Source: Pseudomonadota bacterium
GTDB lineage: Bacteria > Myxococcota > Myxococcia > Myxococcales > Anaeromyxobacteraceae
Length of the DNA: 7,890 nucleotides
Direction: 5' to 3'
NCBI GenBank assembly: GCA_023419875.1
Contig: JAEZXM010000345.1
Coordinates: 1-7,890 of the forward strand
Positions 1-6,666 of the stretch are shown here, piece after piece. The number at the start of each line of letters is the position of its first letter. Position 1 is the stretch's first letter. The notes beneath the pieces are model-generated. The model saw only the letters and a list, made by a program, of their open reading frames with translations, did not search any database and had not been told where the DNA came from. Position numbers and translations under genes: made by a program.

Positions 1-425
1 CGTCCGAGCAGGAGCGCGATGCCGCGCGCGCAGAGCTGGCGGCGCTCCGGGGCGAGCGCGCCCTCCAGGCCGAGGCGCTCGCCCTCCTCGATCGCCGGGG
101 CTCGCGCGTCGTTCCGCTCGAGCCGCAGCCCGGCCAGGAAGGCCGCGCGATGGCGATCCTCGACGCCGGCGGCACCCGCGCGTTCGTGGTCTCGAGCTCG
201 CTCCCGCCGGCGCCGGGGAAGGACTACCAGCTCTGGGTGATCCGCGGGACGGCGCCTCCGCTGCCCGCCGGCTTTCTGCGCCGCGCGTTGGGGACCGCCG
301 CCGGCGAGATCGATCCCGCCCTCCTGCGCGGCGCGGCGCCCGACGCGCTCGCGGTCTCGCTCGAACCCGCCGGCGGGAGCCCTTCGCCCACGCAGGTCGT
401 GCTCGTGGGCAGCGTGAGCGGCTAG
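1..425 (+). CDS. Anti-sigma-K factor RskA-type protein, C-terminal part (5' partial)
   Basis: The reading frame is open from base 3 to the TAG at 423-425 and gives 140 visible residues; the start lies upstream of the window. Visible residues 1-28 are rich in Ala, Glu, Leu and Arg and look like a short coiled coil. Residues 29-140 match the extracytoplasmic RskA C-terminal domain from memory: RVVPLEPQPGQEGRAMAILD, then LPPAPGKDYQLWVIRG (the family's typical PPGKxYQLWxI signature) and a terminal VVLVGSVSG strand. In this family the N-terminal part holds an ECF sigma factor at the membrane and the C-terminal domain faces the periplasm. The neighbouring sigma factor would be expected just upstream, outside the window. 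An internal ATG at 150 would cut the RskA domain in half and is not the start. Family assignment is good; the cognate sigma factor and signal are unknown. Confidence 0.85.
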   Translation, partial: SEQERDAARAELAALRGERALQAEALALLDRRGSRVVPLEPQPGQEGRAMAILDAGGTRAFVVSSSLPPAPGKDYQLWVIRGTAPPLPAGFLRRALGTAAGEIDPALLRGAAPDALAVSLEPAGGSPSPTQVVLVGSVSG

Positions 426-495
426 CTCCGGCTCCGTTGGGGCCCGTCCCAGCTCCCACAGATCCGCTCGACCTCCACGGCTCGTACCCCGGGCC

Positions 496-503
496 GAAGG
501 AGG
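496..503 (+). promoter_or_regulatory. Strong ribosome binding site for the 511 lipoprotein gene
   Basis: GAAGGAGG lies 7 bases upstream of the ATG at 511. It is a near-perfect Shine-Dalgarno sequence and supports this small ORF being a real gene. No clear promoter was recognised in the 85 bases between the anti-sigma stop and this gene, and I saw no ECF-type GGAAC/CGTC pair. Confidence 0.7.
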
Positions 504-510
504 TTCACGC

Positions 511-768
511 ATGGAGAGAGCGAGGCGGAGAGGTGCCCTCCCCTTCCTGACGGCGGCGTTGCTGGCGGCCGGCTGCGGGGGGAGCGGCGGAGGCACGACC
601 CAGTCCGAGGACGACGGCGCCTGGATGGACGAGGCCGAGGTTCAGGTCGTGATCGACGAGGCGGCCCGTCGCGAGACGGTCACGCTCGTCGACACGGCCT
701 CGGGCAGGTCGGAGCGCATGGACGAGGAGGAGATCGTCCGTGACGTGGCGGAGTTCGAGGACGAGTAG
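511..768 (+). CDS. Small acidic lipoprotein, hypothetical (85 aa)
   Basis: I do not recognise the family. The protein has a basic N-terminus (ERARRR), a short hydrophobic stretch at residues 9-20 and a lipobox-like LLAAGC ending at Cys22, so it is probably exported and lipid-anchored. A Gly/Ser linker (residues 23-28) follows. The rest, about residues 31-85, is strongly acidic with many Asp and Glu and reads EVQVVIDEAARRETVTLVDT, then further acidic residues to the C-terminus. The start is supported by the Shine-Dalgarno sequence at 496-503. It stops 40 bases before the DUF4331 gene, in the same direction, so it is probably the first gene of the same transcript. The acidic domain might bind cations or a basic partner, but this is inference only. 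Confidence 0.75.
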   Translation: MERARRRGALPFLTAALLAAGCGGSGGGTTQSEDDGAWMDEAEVQVVIDEAARRETVTLVDTASGRSERMDEEEIVRDVAEFEDE

Positions 769-808
769 CGGAGGCGATCTCCGCACATCACACGAGGAGA
801 CACACGAC

Positions 809-2230
809 ATGAAGACGCAGCGGATCATCTCGGCGCTCTGCGCCGCGGCGGCGGTCGCCCTGGCCGGATCGGCCCGGGCCTCCAGCCACCGGGAAGCCCC
901 CACCATCAGCACCGATCCCCAGGCGGACAACACCGACCTGTACGCGTGGGTGACGCCGGGCACGCACGACAACCTCTGGATCATCGCCAACTGGATCCCG
1001 TTCGAGGAGCCGGCCGGCGGTCCCAACTTCCACAGGTTCTCGGACGACGTCCTCTACGAGATCCACCTCACGCGGGGGAACCAGTCGCTCGAGGACGTGG
1101 TCACCTACCAGTTCCGGTTCCGCACCGCGCCGGTCGCCCGCGTCGATCCGGCGGACCTCGCGGCCGCGCCGGGCGGCGGGAAGGAGTTCTTCGCCCAGCT
1201 CACCGGCACCTACGCCCAGACGTACACGGTGACGAAGAAGGTCGCCGGGCGTTCTCCGGTGGTGATCGCCCGCGACGTCCCGGTCGCGCCGCCGCGCATC
1301 GGCCCGCGCACCCAGCAGGTGGCGAACGCGCTCGGCCTCGCCCCGTACACCTCCGCGACCTACGACGACGCCTTCGCGGCCACCTTCGTCCGGGCCATGG
1401 GGAACATGGGCCGCGAGGGCCGCGTCTTCGCCGGCCCCCGCGACGACGGCTTCTACGTGGACCTGGGCGGCGTCTTCGATCTCGCCAACCTCCGCGGCAA
1501 GGGCACGGCCCAGGACGGTGTCGCGGGCTACAACGTCCACTCGATCGCGCTCGAGATCCCGACGGCGCTCCTGACCGCCGACGGCAACGCCCCCGGGAAC
1601 ACGCCCGGTGACGCGACGACCGTCGGGATCTGGGCCTCCTCCAGCCGGCGCAAGGTGAACATCCTCCGCCGCGACGGCTCGACCCGCGGGGCCGGCCCCT
1701 GGGTGCAGGTCTCCCGGCTCGGGGTCCCGCTCGTGAACGAGGCGATCATCGGGTTCCAGGACAAGGACCTCTACAACCGCACCCGCCCGAAGGACGACGT
1801 CCAGAACTTCGGCGCCTACTTCCTGAACCCCGTCGCGGTGCGGGACGCGGAGGCGGTCGGCATCTACGCGGCGCTCGGCGCGGACCCCACGCCGTTCAAG
1901 TCCAACCGGACCGACATCCTCGACGTCATCAACCTGAAGGACATCCCCACCGCCGGGGCGCACAGCATCCCGCTGTCCGCCACCGGCGACGTGCTCCGGG
2001 TGGATCTCGCGACCGATTCGAGCTTCCCCAACGGCCGGCCGATCGCTCCCGGGACCGACCAGGAGCAGGCGGACGTCACCGACGTCCTCCTCTCGCTCAT
2101 CCTCACGAAGCTCCAGGTTCCGGTCTCCGACGGCGTCGATCGCAACGACAAGCCGTTCCTCTCCGACTTCCCGTTCCTCGCGCTGCCCTGGCAGGGCTTC
2201 GACGAGGGCCACGGGAAGCCCACGCCGTAG
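809..2230 (+). CDS. Secreted DUF4331 family protein
   Basis: The protein has 473 residues. The chosen ATG has GAGGAG at 794-799, 9 bases upstream, and begins a clear signal peptide (MKTQRIISAL..., cleavage predicted after SARA at residue 24). An in-frame ATG at 740 lies inside the previous gene and would bury the signal peptide. The mature protein starts SSHREAP, the typical beginning of DUF4331 proteins. Other family-like segments are DNTDLYAWVTP (40-50), FHRFSDDVLYEIHL (74-87), GPRDDGFYVDLGGVFDL (209-225), GYNVHSIALEIP (240-251), VPLVNEAI (306-313) and NGRPIAPGTDQEQADVTDVL (408-427). No catalytic residues are established for this family, and the protein is presumably periplasmic or extracellular. 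It is followed after 13 bases by the TPR lipoprotein gene, which implies one operon. Family call firm; function unknown. Confidence 0.92.
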   Translation: MKTQRIISALCAAAAVALAGSARASSHREAPTISTDPQADNTDLYAWVTPGTHDNLWIIANWIPFEEPAGGPNFHRFSDDVLYEIHLTRGNQSLEDVVTYQFRFRTAPVARVDPADLAAAPGGGKEFFAQLTGTYAQTYTVTKKVAGRSPVVIARDVPVAPPRIGPRTQQVANALGLAPYTSATYDDAFAATFVRAMGNMGREGRVFAGPRDDGFYVDLGGVFDLANLRGKGTAQDGVAGYNVHSIALEIPTALLTADGNAPGNTPGDATTVGIWASSSRRKVNILRRDGSTRGAGPWVQVSRLGVPLVNEAIIGFQDKDLYNRTRPKDDVQNFGAYFLNPVAVRDAEAVGIYAALGADPTPFKSNRTDILDVINLKDIPTAGAHSIPLSATGDVLRVDLATDSSFPNGRPIAPGTDQEQADVTDVLLSLILTKLQVPVSDGVDRNDKPFLSDFPFLALPWQGFDEGHGKPTP

Positions 2231-2232
2231 CC

Positions 2233-2238
2233 CGGAGG
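2233..2238 (+). promoter_or_regulatory. Ribosome binding site for the TPR lipoprotein gene
   Basis: CGGAGG lies 5 bases before the ATG at 2244, within the 13-base gap after the DUF4331 stop. It fixes the start of the TPR gene and shows the two genes are packed as an operon. Confidence 0.6.
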
Positions 2239-2243
2239 TCGCC

Positions 2244-3134
2244 ATGCGGACGATCGCGTTGGGTTTCTCGTTGACGGTGCTGGCGGTGTCGCTCCTCTCG
2301 TGCCGCGGACGCCCGGACAGCCGGTCCGGACCGGACCGCTCGCTCGGCCACCCGCTCGCGCTTCGCGCGCCCGCCGGCACCGGCCCGACCGATCGCCGCA
2401 TCCGCGACCTGCAGGACCAGCTCCGGCGGGCCCCCGGCTCGCCGGAGCTGTGGATGACGCTGGGCGAGGCGTGGGTCCGCAGGGCGCGTGAAGCTGCGGA
2501 CCCCGGCCTCTACCACTCCGCCGCGGACTGCGCCGCCGCCGCCCTGGCGCTTTCCCCCGGGGCGCCCCGCGCCCTCGCGCTGCGCGGGATGGTGCTCCTC
2601 GACGCGCACCGGTTCGACGAGGCCCGGGCCCTCGCCGCCGACCTCACGGCGCGCCACCCCGGGTTCGCGCGCGGCCACGGCATCCTCTCCGACGCCCTGC
2701 TCGAGCTGGGCCGGCTCGAGGAGGCCGCGACCGCGGCCCAGCGCATGATGGACCTGAAGCCCGATCTCCCCAGCTACTCGCGCGCCTCGCACCTGCTCTG
2801 GCTCCAGGGGGACAGCGACGGCGCGCTCGAGGCGGCTCGACTGGCGGTGGACGCCGGCGGCGATCCCGAGGCCCGCGCCTGGGTCCGGACGCAGGCGGCC
2901 CTCATCCGCCTGCACCGCGGGGAGCACGCGCGTGCGGACGCCGAGCTCGACCTCGCGCTGGCCGACTTCCCGGATCACCCGGCCGCGCTCGCCGCCAAGG
3001 CGCGCGTCGCCCTCTCCCGTGGCGACCGGGCCGCTTCCCGGCGCTGGCAGGAGCGCGCGGACGCGAGAGCGCTGCGCGCCGACGGTCCGATGACGGCCGC
3101 GCGCGGCGCGCCGGTCGCGGGGTGGGCGCCATGA
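2244..3134 (+). CDS. Tetratricopeptide-repeat lipoprotein
   Basis: The protein has 296 residues. A hydrophobic N-terminus (residues 4-19) ends in VSLLSC, a lipobox with Cys20, so the protein is predicted to be lipid-anchored on the periplasmic side. A Pro/Arg/Gly-rich linker spans about 21-50. From about residue 55 to 272 there are repeated helical hairpins in TPR style: PELWMTLGEAWVRRA (67-81), APRALALRGMVLLDAHRFDE (107-126), FARGHGILSDALLELGRLEE (141-160), PSYSRASHLLWLQGDSDGAL (176-195), ARAWVRTQAALIRLHRGEHA (210-229) and HPAALAAKARVALSRGDRAA (245-264). TPR arrays usually act as protein-binding scaffolds, here plausibly for the DUF4331 protein, the HupE-like protein or the small lipoprotein (inference). 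Its TGA overlaps the next start as ATGA at 3131-3134, suggesting coupled translation. Confidence 0.88.
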   Translation: MRTIALGFSLTVLAVSLLSCRGRPDSRSGPDRSLGHPLALRAPAGTGPTDRRIRDLQDQLRRAPGSPELWMTLGEAWVRRAREAADPGLYHSAADCAAAALALSPGAPRALALRGMVLLDAHRFDEARALAADLTARHPGFARGHGILSDALLELGRLEEAATAAQRMMDLKPDLPSYSRASHLLWLQGDSDGALEAARLAVDAGGDPEARAWVRTQAALIRLHRGEHARADAELDLALADFPDHPAALAAKARVALSRGDRAASRRWQERADARALRADGPMTAARGAPVAGWAP

Positions 3135-4174
3135 ACCGGCTCCGCCTTCGAACCTTCGTCGGCGCGCTGGCCGCGCTCCTCGCCCAGGCGGCGCACGCCC
3201 ATCCGGCAGGCCTCTCGTACGGAACGTGGACCGCCGCCGGAGACGAGGTGCGCGCGGAGGTGCGGCTGCGCGCGGAGGAGCTGCGGCCGGCCTCGGCCGA
3301 CCCCTCGCCCTCCACGGACCCGGCGTCGCTCGCCCGCGCCTTCCTCGGCGGCGTCGAGGTCTCGCGCGAGGGCGCCGCCTGCACGGGCAGCCCCGGGCCT
3401 GCGCGCACGATCCCACCCGACGGCCTCGAGCTGACCGCCACCTTCCGCTGCCCCGCGGCGAGCGGCCCGATGGAGGTCCGGCTGCCCATCCTGACGCGGC
3501 TCCCGCCGGGCCACGTGCACCTCGCCCGTGTGGAGGCGAACGGCAACGCGGAGGAGCGGGTCGCGGACGCCCGTCAGCCGCGGTTCGAGCTGGCAGCGGA
3601 TCCCGCGCCGCTGCGGCGCGCGTCGAGCTTCGTCGTGCTGGGGGTCGAGCACATCCTCACCGGCTGGGACCACCTCGCCTTCCTGCTCGCGCTCCTCCTC
3701 GCCTCGGTCCGACTCGGGGACGTGCTCCGCTCGCTCACCGCCTTCACCGCGGCGCACGCAGTGACCCTGTCGCTCGGAGTGCTCGGGGTCGTGAGCCCGC
3801 CGGGCGAGATCGTCGAGCCGATCATCGCCGCGAGCGTCGTCTGGGTGGCGGCGGTGAACCTCTTCGATCTCCGCCGCGGGCGCCTCTCGGGCCGCCCGCG
3901 CTGGCCGCTCGCCTTCGCCTTCGGCCTCGTCCACGGCTTCGGGTTCGCGGGCGCGCTCGGGGAGCTGCGCCTCGGCGGCGGCGACGTCACCCTCGCGCTC
4001 GGGTCCTTCAACGCCGGGATCGAGCTCGGCCAGGCGGCCGTCGCGATGCTCGTGTTTCCCGTTCTCCGGTGGCTGCGGAGCTCTCCGCGTGCGGCGGTCC
4101 CGGGCCTGTCCGCAGGGTCGGCGGCGGTCGCCGCCGCCGGCCTCTTCTGGCTGGCCGAGCGGCTGCCCTGGTAG
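3131..4174 (+). CDS. HupE/UreJ family membrane protein
   Basis: The protein has 347 residues from the ATG at 3131. That start overlaps the upstream TGA as ATGA; an in-frame GTG at 3122 would add only three residues and is less likely. Residues 1-23 form a signal peptide ending AAHA, followed by HPAG. An extracytoplasmic domain of about 140 residues contains Cys84 and Cys107, which could form a disulfide. About six membrane segments follow (near 167-192, 197-221, 227-246, 258-279, 286-313, 326-343). They carry the HupE/UreJ signatures GVEHILTGWDHLAFLL (171-186), FTAAHAVTLSL (205-215), GLVHGFGFAG (265-274) and FNAGIELGQ (293-301). His174, His181, His209, His268 and Glu298 are candidate metal ligands. 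HupE and UreJ relatives are associated with nickel or other metal uptake for hydrogenase or urease. No such enzyme is in this window, so the substrate is unknown. Confidence 0.9.
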   Translation: MNRLRLRTFVGALAALLAQAAHAHPAGLSYGTWTAAGDEVRAEVRLRAEELRPASADPSPSTDPASLARAFLGGVEVSREGAACTGSPGPARTIPPDGLELTATFRCPAASGPMEVRLPILTRLPPGHVHLARVEANGNAEERVADARQPRFELAADPAPLRRASSFVVLGVEHILTGWDHLAFLLALLLASVRLGDVLRSLTAFTAAHAVTLSLGVLGVVSPPGEIVEPIIAASVVWVAAVNLFDLRRGRLSGRPRWPLAFAFGLVHGFGFAGALGELRLGGGDVTLALGSFNAGIELGQAAVAMLVFPVLRWLRSSPRAAVPGLSAGSAAVAAAGLFWLAERLPW

Positions 4175-4230
4175 CGGGGGCGCATCGCCGCACGGACGCC
4201 GCCTGGGCGGGTATCGACGCGCCGCAACCC

Positions 4231-4259
4231 TTGCTCCGCGTGAGCCCCCGTGACAGTCT
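4231..4259 (+). promoter_or_regulatory. Possible sigma-70-like promoter for ilvC (weak)
   Basis: TTGCTC (4231-4236) and CAGTCT (4254-4259) are separated by 17 bases, with a TG dinucleotide (4251-4252) placed as in an extended -10. Matches to the consensus hexamers are partial. The 138-base gap between the HupE-like gene and ilvC must contain either a promoter or a transcript continuing from upstream. I saw no convincing terminator and no leader peptide rich in branched-chain codons in it. Confidence 0.25.
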
Positions 4260-4312
4260 AGCGCCCCCATTTTCCACCCGCGGTCCACGGAAGCCCCACA
4301 GGAGAGGCACAG

Positions 4313-5413
4313 ATGGCGATCATCGACTTTGGCGGAGTGAAGGAAGAGGTCATCACCCGGGACGAGTTCCCGATGGCGAAGGCGCGCGAGGTCCTGAAGG
4401 ACGAGGTCATCGCGGTCATCGGCTACGGCGTCCAGGGCCCCGCCCAGGCGCTCAACATGAAGGACAACGGGTTCAAGGTGATCATCGGCCAGTCCAAGAA
4501 GTTCGAGCGGGACTGGAACCGCGCCGTCGAGGACGGCTGGGTGCCCGGCGAGACGCTCTTCGACATGGAGGAGGCGGCGAAGCGGGGCACCATCATCCAG
4601 ATGCTCGTGTCCGACGCGGCGCAGCGCGCCATCTGGCCGAAGATCAAGAAGTGCCTCGCGCCCGGCAAGGCGCTGTACTTCAGCCACGGCTTCTCGATCG
4701 TCTACAAGGACCAGACCAAGGTCATCCCGCCCAAGAACGTGGACGTGATCATGGTCGCCCCCAAGGGCTCGGGCCTGAACGTGCGCCGGAACTTCCTCTC
4801 CGGCGCTGGCATCAACTCCAGCTTCGCCGTCGCCCAGGACTTCACCGGGCGTGCCCGCGAGCGGTGCCTCGCGATCGGGATCGCCGTGGGCTCCGGTTAC
4901 CTCTTCCCGACCACCTTCCAGCAGGAGGTCTTCAGCGACCTCACCGGCGAGCGCGGCGTCCTCATGGGCGCCCTGGCCGGCATCATGGACGCGCAGTACG
5001 AGGTGCTCCGGAAGAACGGCCACTCGCCCAGCGAGGCCTTCAACGAGACCGTCGAGGAGCTGACCCAGAGCCTCATCCGGCTCGTGGACGAGAACGGGAT
5101 GGACTGGATGTACTCCAACTGCTCCGCCACCGCGCAGCGCGGCGCGCTCGACTGGCGCCCGAAGTTCAAGGAAGCGGTCCTCCCGGTCTTCAAGAACCTC
5201 TACAGCCGCGTGAAGACGGGCAAGGAGACCGCCCGCGTGCTCAAGGTCTGCGGCGCGCCCGACTACCAGCAGAAGCTGCAGAAGGAGCTCAAGGAGCTCG
5301 GCGAGTCCGAGCTGTGGCTCGCCGGGAAGGCCACCCGCGCGCTCCGCCCGAAGGAGAGCGCCAAGGCGATCTCCTCCAGCGTGAAGGGCGTGCGCGGGCG
5401 CGGCGAGAACTGA
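4313..5413 (+). CDS. ilvC: Ketol-acid reductoisomerase, Ilv5-like type
   Basis: The 366-residue protein should catalyse the isomeroreduction of acetolactate and acetohydroxybutyrate in valine, leucine and isoleucine synthesis, using Mg2+ and a nicotinamide cofactor. The Rossmann motif is GYGVQG (37-42). Aligning from memory, the catalytic set appears intact: His125 (FSHGF), Lys151 (APKGSG), Asp209 and Glu213 (SDLTGE), Glu245 and Glu249 (FNETVEE) and Ser271 (CSATAQRG). AGGAG near 4300-4304 serves as ribosome binding site. Segments such as NGHSPSEAFNETVEELTQSL (235-254), APKGSG and SDLTGERG resemble yeast Ilv5 much more than the usual roughly 330-residue bacterial form. The cofactor loop (residues 59-68, GQSKKFERDW) is one residue longer than usual and lacks the typical Arg. 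The C-terminus has an extra basic Ser-rich tail of about 20 residues. It stands alone, without ilvB, ilvN or leu genes next to it, and faces the convergent sensor gene. Confidence 0.95.
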   Translation: MAIIDFGGVKEEVITRDEFPMAKAREVLKDEVIAVIGYGVQGPAQALNMKDNGFKVIIGQSKKFERDWNRAVEDGWVPGETLFDMEEAAKRGTIIQMLVSDAAQRAIWPKIKKCLAPGKALYFSHGFSIVYKDQTKVIPPKNVDVIMVAPKGSGLNVRRNFLSGAGINSSFAVAQDFTGRARERCLAIGIAVGSGYLFPTTFQQEVFSDLTGERGVLMGALAGIMDAQYEVLRKNGHSPSEAFNETVEELTQSLIRLVDENGMDWMYSNCSATAQRGALDWRPKFKEAVLPVFKNLYSRVKTGKETARVLKVCGAPDYQQKLQKELKELGESELWLAGKATRALRPKESAKAISSSVKGVRGRGEN

Positions 5414-5425
5414 TCGAGCGGCCGG

Positions 5426-5451
5426 GAGCCGGGCCTTCAGGGGCCCGGCTC
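5426..5451. terminator. Bidirectional terminator hairpin between convergent genes
   Basis: GAGCCGGGCC (5426-5435) and GGCCCGGCTC (5442-5451) form a perfect 10-bp stem with the 6-base loop TTCAGG. It lies 12 bases past the ilvC stop and at the very end of the minus-strand sensor gene. There is no clear T-tract on either side, so it may work as a strong GC hairpin pausing site or in RNA 3'-end protection rather than as a textbook intrinsic terminator. The TGA of the sensor gene (complement of 5437-5439) is inside the loop. Confidence 0.6.
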
Positions 5452-6666
5452 GGCCCCGCTCCCCGACCCCGTCCCCGGCCGGCGGGGGTCCTCGGGCTGG
5501 ACCTGCTCCAGCAGGCCCACGAACAGCACCCGGAACTGCTCGAACAGCGTCTCGAACGCGCCGATCTCGTCGCGCGCAGCGGGGACCACCTCCAGGTCGT
5601 ACTCCCCGCCGACGACGCGCCTCACCGCGACCGTCATGCGCTCCAGGCGCCGGACCACCAGCGCCTGGAACACCGCGATGAGAACGAGCGCCAGCGAGGC
5701 CATCACGACCGAGAGGGTCGCGATGGCGTTGCGGCGCGTCCGGCTCATCTCCGCCCGGAGCGCGGTGATGTCGTGCAGGACGAAGACGGCCCCGACCTTC
5801 CGGGCGGCCATGTCGGTCAGCGGAAACACGCCCCGCGAGTAGCTCCGCCCACCGGTGGTCACGACCTCGAGCGCCGTCCCGGCGTCGGGCACGTCGGCGA
5901 TCGCTCCCTCGTGTCGGAAGATGGTGGGATCGCCGGCGGTGTTCTGGACCAGGAGGAGGTCCTTCATGTCGTCCCAGTTGTCCCGGTCGCCGAGGTGCCG
6001 CCGCGTCGAGGCCCACTGCTCCCGGTTCATCGCCGACTTCTCGATCACCAGGCCGTATTCGTTGCCCGAGAGCTTCTTCATGCGCTCGAGGAACGTCTTC
6101 ATCTCCATGCCCCACTCGACGTAACCGACCACGGCGCCGTCCGGCCGCCGCACCGGGAGCAGCGCCCGGAGGGCGAGCCCGGTGAACCCGAGATCGAGGC
6201 CGGTGACGAGCTCCTTGGCGGCCGCGATCCGCTGCATCGCGGTCCGCTCCACCAGGTCGCCGTGCTTCGAGGGCTTCTGGATGCGAGCGATGTTCCGGAG
6301 CGCCCGGGGCGCCGTCTCCCCCGCCGGCTCGAGCTCCCAGAAGTTCCAGTTGGTGAGGCCGTACCTCCGCTCGTACTCCTGGAACGTCGGCGTGCAGAGC
6401 TCCACCAGCCGGTCGTGGTCCCGGGCCGCGACCGCCCGCGCGAACGCCGGATCGCGCAGGAAGGCGGTGAGGGAGGCGGCCATGAGATCGGTGCTCGTGC
6501 GCTCCAGGTCGCCGAACGCCGCAGCCGCGCTCCGGATGGACTCGTCCGAGAGCAGCGCCACGTCCTCCTCGTGGGCGCGCTGGAGCCGCCAGGCCACGGC
6601 GAGCGCGCCGAGGATGGCGGTCAAGGCGATGACCACGACCATCTTGAACTTGATGGTTCGGAACAT
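5437..6666 (-). CDS. Membrane sensor with dCache-like domain and HAMP, no output domain
   Basis: The protein has 409 residues. The chosen start (complement of 6664-6666) has AGAGGAG 4 bases upstream and begins MFRTIKFK just before the first membrane helix. An open extension to 6894 is considered a GC-driven run-on. Transmembrane helix 1 is at about 9-27 and helix 2 at about 313-338. The region between is a large periplasmic sensor resembling double Cache domains (dCache_3 style): NWNFWELEP (106-114), NIARIQKPSKHGD (125-137), VTGLDLGFTGLALRALLPV (154-172), VVGYVEWGMEMK (179-190), a second lobe with VVTTGGRSYSRGVFPL (268-283) and GAVFVLHDIT (292-301). A HAMP-like segment follows (about 339-390, with DEIGAFETLFEQF), then a Pro/Gly-rich tail. 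There is no histidine kinase, cyclase or chemotaxis signalling domain. It may signal through a separate partner. Ligand unknown. Confidence 0.85.
   Translation of the reverse strand: MFRTIKFKMVVVIALTAILGALAVAWRLQRAHEEDVALLSDESIRSAAAAFGDLERTSTDLMAASLTAFLRDPAFARAVAARDHDRLVELCTPTFQEYERRYGLTNWNFWELEPAGETAPRALRNIARIQKPSKHGDLVERTAMQRIAAAKELVTGLDLGFTGLALRALLPVRRPDGAVVGYVEWGMEMKTFLERMKKLSGNEYGLVIEKSAMNREQWASTRRHLGDRDNWDDMKDLLLVQNTAGDPTIFRHEGAIADVPDAGTALEVVTTGGRSYSRGVFPLTDMAARKVGAVFVLHDITALRAEMSRTRRNAIATLSVVMASLALVLIAVFQALVVRRLERMTVAVRRVVGGEYDLEVVPAARDEIGAFETLFEQFRVLFVGLLEQVQPEDPRRPGTGSGSGAEPGP

Noticed and set aside
740..808. Upstream ATG extending the DUF4331 protein by 23 residues
   Set aside because: It starts inside the preceding gene and would hide the signal peptide; the ATG at 809 has a well-placed GAGGAG.
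788..2401. Minus-strand open frame opposite the DUF4331 gene
   Set aside because: It is a mirror of the codon bias of the well-supported DUF4331 gene and has no motif or signal of its own.
4175..4230. Possible terminator after the HupE-like gene
   Set aside because: Only short stems of about 4 bp (such as GGCG/CGCC) are visible, with no T-tract; such stems are expected by chance at this GC content.
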